DNA of 64,000 bases, from contig CM035351.1 of the NCBI GenBank assembly GCA_020137815.1, forward strand, positions 9,629,469 to 9,693,468, written 5' to 3'. Under the pieces are notes generated by a model. That model saw nothing but the letters and a program-made list of their open reading frames with translations, was not told the DNA's origin and did no database searches. Made by a program: the position numbers and the translations under genes. This DNA is from Hormiphora californensis (Eukaryota > Ctenophora > Tentaculata > Cydippida > Pleurobrachiidae). Shown here one piece after another: positions 59,475-64,000 of this stretch. Each line of letters opens with the position of its first letter. The stretch's first letter is position 1.

Positions 59475-60004
59475 TATAGCTGTAACTGTCTTACACATTT
59501 CTCTTTACCAGATCTGCTAGCTAAATTTAAATAGCCTTTTTTTCAAACGACATCGACTCGCTGCACCTGCAGCATTGGCCATTGTCGGGCGCTGGGCGAT
59601 TTATGAACATCGGCCCTTGAACACCACAAAAAGTTCCAAGCCTTAATGTTGGGGGAAGTGCCCCTAATTTGCCGGGAATTTGCCCTAATTGGTTACATTG
59701 CAGTCATAAATCAAATCACAAATCGTCTTAGGAAAGGAAGAAGAAGAAAATAGAAGAGGAAAATATAAGGGTGAAGGGCACCTCATTGAATTAGTGGTGG
59801 TAGCCGATAGATCATACCAAAATTAAGTCTCTATCATAGCTGGTTAGTTAGATAATTAGATGTACTGCAAACATAGCCGTTTCATGGCTATACGGTAAAA
59901 ACATACCAGGAGAAGAGGACCATTATAATTTCTAAATTCTATCCCTTCATCCTCATGGTTATATGGTTGCATTGAGACTGTATTATGTATACAGTGTATA
60001 TATT

Positions 60005-60213
60005 ATTATACCAAAACTAATTGAAATTAGTAGGCCGGAAAGGTTGCCCTATGATTTGGGCTACCTTTGCCACCATAACATTCACGGGGTACTGCAGACA
60101 GGGTATAACAGATGCTTCTTCTATCTTCAAAAGGGAATGTACTGGTGCCAAAGGTAGCTCAAATCATAGGGCAACCTTTCCGGCCTACTAATTTCAATTA
60201 GTTTTGGTATAAT
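60005..60213. mobile_element. 209-bp foldback element
   Basis: Near-perfect inverted arms of about 65 bp (60005-60071, 60147-60213) sharing TAGGCCGGAAAGGTTGCCC, with a 75-bp loop. Confidence 0.85.
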
Positions 60214-60303
60214 TTGCATCATTTTTGGGATTTTTTATCCATATACATGTAGTAGAACAGGTACGGAGAGGATGGAATAGCGAAATTGCAAAATTTTCAT
60301 TTT

Positions 60304-60354
60304 TGACGTCATAAAATGACGTCACGACGTTATGACGTCATAATGATGACGTAA
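60304..60354. promoter_or_regulatory. Cluster of CRE-like TGACGTCA palindromes
   Basis: TGACGTCA at 60304-60311, 60317-60324 and 60333-60340, plus TGACGTAA at 60347-60354. This is the consensus for CREB/ATF-type bZIP factors. No gene start is seen nearby, so function is unproven. Confidence 0.4.
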
Positions 60355-61290
60355 TATCATCGGGATTACCTAGATGAAAATACTGACCAAGTTTGAGATC
60401 GATTGGATGAGATTTGAGTCCGCTATGGCGAAAAAACCCATATCGTCATATCTATTTTTAAACAGTCATAACACTTTAGACGCGTTTTAAGACCCTTATA
60501 CGTCTAGTTTTGAAAATTCGCGATACAGTTTCTGAAAGTTTAGACAATTTTCTTTCCATGATATAGTCTTCGTTTTTCGATTAGAATCCGTCTTCCGGGT
60601 GTAAAATGAGCTCAAAGAATTTTAGTCAGAGTCTGAAAAATGACGACTTTAAGACGTTCTGTAGGACGTTCCTGGTGATGAAAAGGGACCTCACATCGAC
60701 TAATGCACACACATCCAGTAGATCTACCGGCTGTGAAAACGAGAAGTTTCTATCTCTTTTTGTTTGGCGTGAATATGGTTTATAAAAAGCGTCTCTCCTA
60801 CGTGCGCGTATGCGCGACGCGCGCGCGTGCATATGTGTTACACTGAATCTAGGGCAAATGGGACCTGTCTGTAACTTCGGTTCCAGATGAGATAGAGACT
60901 TGAAATTTTAAACTTGAGTCAAAGACCCCAAGCCGGGTATACATTCCAAATTTCAAGTCAAACGGATGAAAGAGAGCCACGCTATAGCCTTCTGAAAGCT
61001 GGGTTTTCAGGCAAAACACCCATAAAACGTATAACTGCGTTTCTGGCGGCGCTTTTGGGGGAGGGGGAATGGCAACCTTTGCGCTTGCCAGCGCAGTGAT
61101 AATCATACACTCTTGACAGCAACATTGTATAATGTATACCGCCCAGTTATTACTTCTACTACAGAGTGCCTGCCAATTATCAATTATCATACACATTCTA
61201 ATATAATACAATCTTGACACTAAGGCAACCTTTGGAGGTTTTTATTTTCATGTCAACCGTCATTGAAGAGAAATTGACAGGAAAAGAATT

Positions 61291-61481
61291 ACAAATACAA
61301 ACACGAGTGTTTTAGAAAACAATTGTTTCACTACCAGTGGCCTGGTAGATCATCAGTTCCGATAATGAAATATCAACAAACAAACAAACAAATCATTCCC
61401 TGCTCCTTTAGAAACATTTTAATAGCATGAACTTCCGGTAGTGAAACAATTGTTTTCTAAAACACTCGTGTTTGTATTTGT
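61291..61481. mobile_element. 191-bp foldback element
   Basis: 45-bp inverted arms (61291-61335, 61437-61481) sharing ACACGAGTGTTTTAGAAAAC and AATTGTTTCACTACC. Confidence 0.85.
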
Positions 61482-61643
61482 ACAGTACTCCAGGAAAAGT
61501 TCATTACCCTGTCGACTGTCGAGTTCTCCTGAGGACACAATCCCCACAAATCACAGGAAAAGAATTATGTAGGATTGTTCGAAATATTAGAACATGTTAA
61601 GTCTTTTCCCGCTTTCAAACAACCCATACTGCGATGTATTTTA

Positions 61644-61697
61644 GTGACTGTGGGCCGTGGGGCAACTCTGTAATCTCTGTGCGTTGCCCACAGTCAC
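61644..61697. other. Hairpin
   Basis: GTGACTGTGGGC and GCCCACAGTCAC form a perfect 12-bp stem with a partly complementary loop. No RNA family recognised. Confidence 0.6.
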
Positions 61698-62691
61698 ATC
61701 TCAGCGATAAATGAGTCTTTTGAGAGTGGGAAAAAGAGAAAATGCTCACAGAGAAAATGCTTAGAGAGCTACGCTCTACTATCTCCAGCAATCTTATCCA
61801 ATTCTGTTGCTGTCCACTCCCAATTTAACTTTAACAATATACATGTACATGTTAAGTTCATGTAGCCAATAATTTCATGTCTAACTGGGGAACGCATCAA
61901 GGAATCAGTTGAAACATGCATTTCACAACAAGGGAATCGGATGGGTACTGAATAGCACAAGGGAAATAATATACAACAACAACAACAAAATGGATTTATA
62001 TACCGACTAAATAGACAAGTAGTCTCGATTAGTTCGAAGAGCAATTGCCATTCATAGCGGTTCTCTCCTCCTATCTTGACATATTGGTTGACAAATGGTC
62101 GTAAATGGTAACTCATACTGGTGACTTATAACTGACATATATAGTAGACTTAATTAACTCTCAACAATTGGTGACTGTGGGTGACAAGTATAATCAGAAA
62201 AATTAATAACAACAAGAATTATTGCATTATGTATTCATAATGCTGAGTTCCCTGCCCTACCGTTTCACATGTCAGTGACATTGTCACTGCCAACAGGATC
62301 AAGGCTTGGTCATAATGTAATGTGAGATGCATACGATCTAGCTGTCAGCTTCTCACATGGCTTAGAGTTAGCTAACTCACATGACACGTCTTGCTAACCA
62401 GCTTTTGACATTCCAACTTAACTACATATCTAACCTCTCACACTCGACTCGCAAGATGACAATGTAATGTGTATGTAACACGCGAAACACACGGTAGCGC
62501 ATTTCATGTTTTGTTGAGTGGCGTGCGCACACACATCCATCAAACTATGTCAATGAGGTGTTTGATGAAGGAGCAGCTCGTCACTGCGTGCACGGCTCTA
62601 GTTGCTACACCGTTGCCCCTCGCGACAAAAGTGTGACCAAAAGTGTCCGTCTACATGTACAGGTTTACTAGTATTCGTTTTCGAATTCTTA

Positions 62692-62760
62692 CCCTGCTAT
62701 GCCTTTTTGCAAGACAAAAAGGCATCCGGGTGAATGCCTTCGGCATTCGCCCGGGCAGGG
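62692..62760. other. Three-way-junction palindrome with TTCG loop
   Basis: Outer stem CCCTGC/GCAGGG encloses hairpin 1 (GCCTTTTTG/CAAAAAGGC) and hairpin 2 (CCGGGTGAATGC/GCATTCGCCCGG) closed by C-TTCG-G, an exceptionally stable tetraloop in RNA. It resembles a structured RNA or mobile hairpin element. Confidence 0.5.
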
Positions 62761-62898
62761 AAAAATGATAAACTGAATAGTATCTTAGATTATAAAGAAT
62801 TATGTGACAGCAGCAGGGGTGACTGTGTGAGAACGGGGACTAATGAATAACCGAAAAGAAATTATTAAAGACTGACGTCGAAAACCAAATAAGGTCTT

Positions 62899-63430
62899 TC
62901 ACTTTTCAGAGAAGGTAACAGTAGCATCGAACAGGTAGGTCTTCAGGCGAATACGGAAAGAGTCCTCTGAAGGTGCGTCTCTGAGGTTCTCCGGTAGGTT
63001 GTTCCAGACATGGGGGAAATATTGGGATATTCTCCTTTTTCCCAGTTTGCTCACTTTCACATTTCCAGAAGGTAGCTTTAACTTGTAGTGGTCTACTTTA
63101 CAGCTCTGACGAGTAGACTTTTGCACTGCAGTATTTTCATCATGTTCCACTAGATCCTGAAGGTACTGAGGGGCACTTCCATAATAGATCTTGTACCCTA
63201 GTAAACAGATTTTGAAGAATATCATCATCTTCTCAATCGTAAGGATATATGGGAATCACGGTAGAAGGGGTCCAGATCAACTTTCCTCTCTCTGACTCCA
63301 TGGATGTATCTTATTACTTGATTCATTAGTCCTTTCAGCGGCTTGATGGTAGAGGCCGGTAGGTTGAAATACAGGGCATTGCAATAGTCCACTTTGGATG
63401 TAAATATAATAATCCACTGAAAAAGTCTCT
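62899..63430 (-). pseudogene. Decayed 3' fragment of a non-LTR retrotransposon ORF
   Basis: Two frames carry the typical C-terminal reverse-transcriptase region of CR1/jockey-like LINEs: upstream (63250-63420) SKVDYCNALYFNLPAST, matching the VxSRLDYCN motif, then after a frameshift (62899-63228) APQYLQDLVEHDE and HVWNNLPENLRDAPSEDSF, matching the WNxLPxxLRxAxSxxxFK motif. No upstream RT core or endonuclease is present; 5'-truncated and inactive. Confidence 0.8.
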
Positions 63431-63580
63431 CAAGATGGATAAATCTTCATGTTTATAGTTCTTCTTCTTCTTGTGGAGGGTGCCTGGGAAAAACCCACGA
63501 GGAACTATCGCTAAACGAAATGTTTACACAGTTAATAATTAATAATAATAGTTAATGTTAATAATAGTTTAAAGTGAATC

Positions 63581-63681
63581 AGTTTTGTTTACTCCTTCCG
63601 GCTGGACAAATGATAGACTAGTATTTTATCTACAATAAAAAACCGTCTATCATTTGTCCAGCCGGAAGGAGAAAACAAAAC
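63581..63681. mobile_element. 101-bp foldback element
   Basis: 38-bp almost perfect arms (63581-63618, 63644-63681) sharing TCCTTCCGGCTGGACAAATG, with a 25-bp AT-rich loop. Confidence 0.85.
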
Positions 63682-63699
63682 TTGTTTTTTTTCACTGTG

Positions 63700-64000
63700 G
63701 CCAATAAACAATCAACCGATCCTTATTCTCTATTTAAAGGGTGACAAGATACCTAAAACTTTTCTTCTACATATCTTGCTTTTTTCGATTTTCATGAGTT
63801 TTATGCATTTTTTCAGATTTTTTGTCGTGAAGAAAAATATTCCAAATCAGAGCGCTTTCCTGCACTCAGCCCCACCACTTATATAACATTCTCGTACTGA
63901 AAAAGTGTAGCACAGCTGAAATCTACATTGGAATACACTTTTTCACACACAATCGCCACAACAAATAACAATCATATCATGAGATTGTTAAAAGTCGCGG
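63700..64000. other. AT-rich, no feature recognised
   Basis: Apart from a small inverted pair GAAAAAGTGTA/TACACTTTTTC (63899-63945), nothing is visible. Confidence 0.5.

Overview
This is eukaryotic nuclear DNA from an early-branching animal. Gene content is animal: a TRP-type channel, VWA8, separase, UBXN6, YKT6, NAXE and a seven-helix receptor. Introns are numerous with strict GT-AG ends, some genes lie inside introns of others, and genes are densely packed. A sponge is the best fit, and a glass sponge (Hexactinellida) is plausible because compact genomes, many nested genes and spliced-leader trans-splicing have been reported there. That assignment is inference; no species marker is visible.

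Layout. 1-5794, minus strand: ankyrin/TRP channel gene, 14 exons resolved, C-terminus beyond the left edge. 5882-7438: a 28-bp tandem array whose outer units contain no C and whose inner 1,058 bp contain no A. 7.5-9.8 kb: GA/TC tracts, little coding signal. 9829-15553, plus: two near-identical arylsulfatase genes separated by foldback repeats. 15816-32540, minus: VWA8, 27 exons with consistent phases (about 1,744 aa), whose 3-kb intron at 21.1-24.2 kb holds an intronless minus-strand gene and a plus-strand receptor gene. 32820-34181, minus: small type I membrane protein. 34873-46741, plus: tight head-to-tail run of RPL10, THOC5-like, AFG1L, UBXN6, RPL27, RPS21, NAXE (gaps about 100-240 bp). 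47-54.1 kb, plus: separase. 54493-55717, plus: secreted protein with fifteen 13-residue repeats. 57336-57923, plus: YKT6. 58-64 kb: miniature DNA transposons, foldback elements and a decayed LINE fragment.

The main theme is repeats fused to splice sites. In at least nine introns of four genes (TRP, VWA8, AFG1L, separase) a minisatellite abuts an exon, and each unit contains a copy of that exon's edge plus its splice site, so one true site faces up to about 40 decoys; two further introns (GPCR, separase) show two-copy versions. In the cases checked, use of a decoy would bring in an early stop codon. Reading frames were joined by hand from splice consensus and phase. Two genes (AFG1L, separase) show one-base frameshifts in short homopolymers that look like assembly errors.
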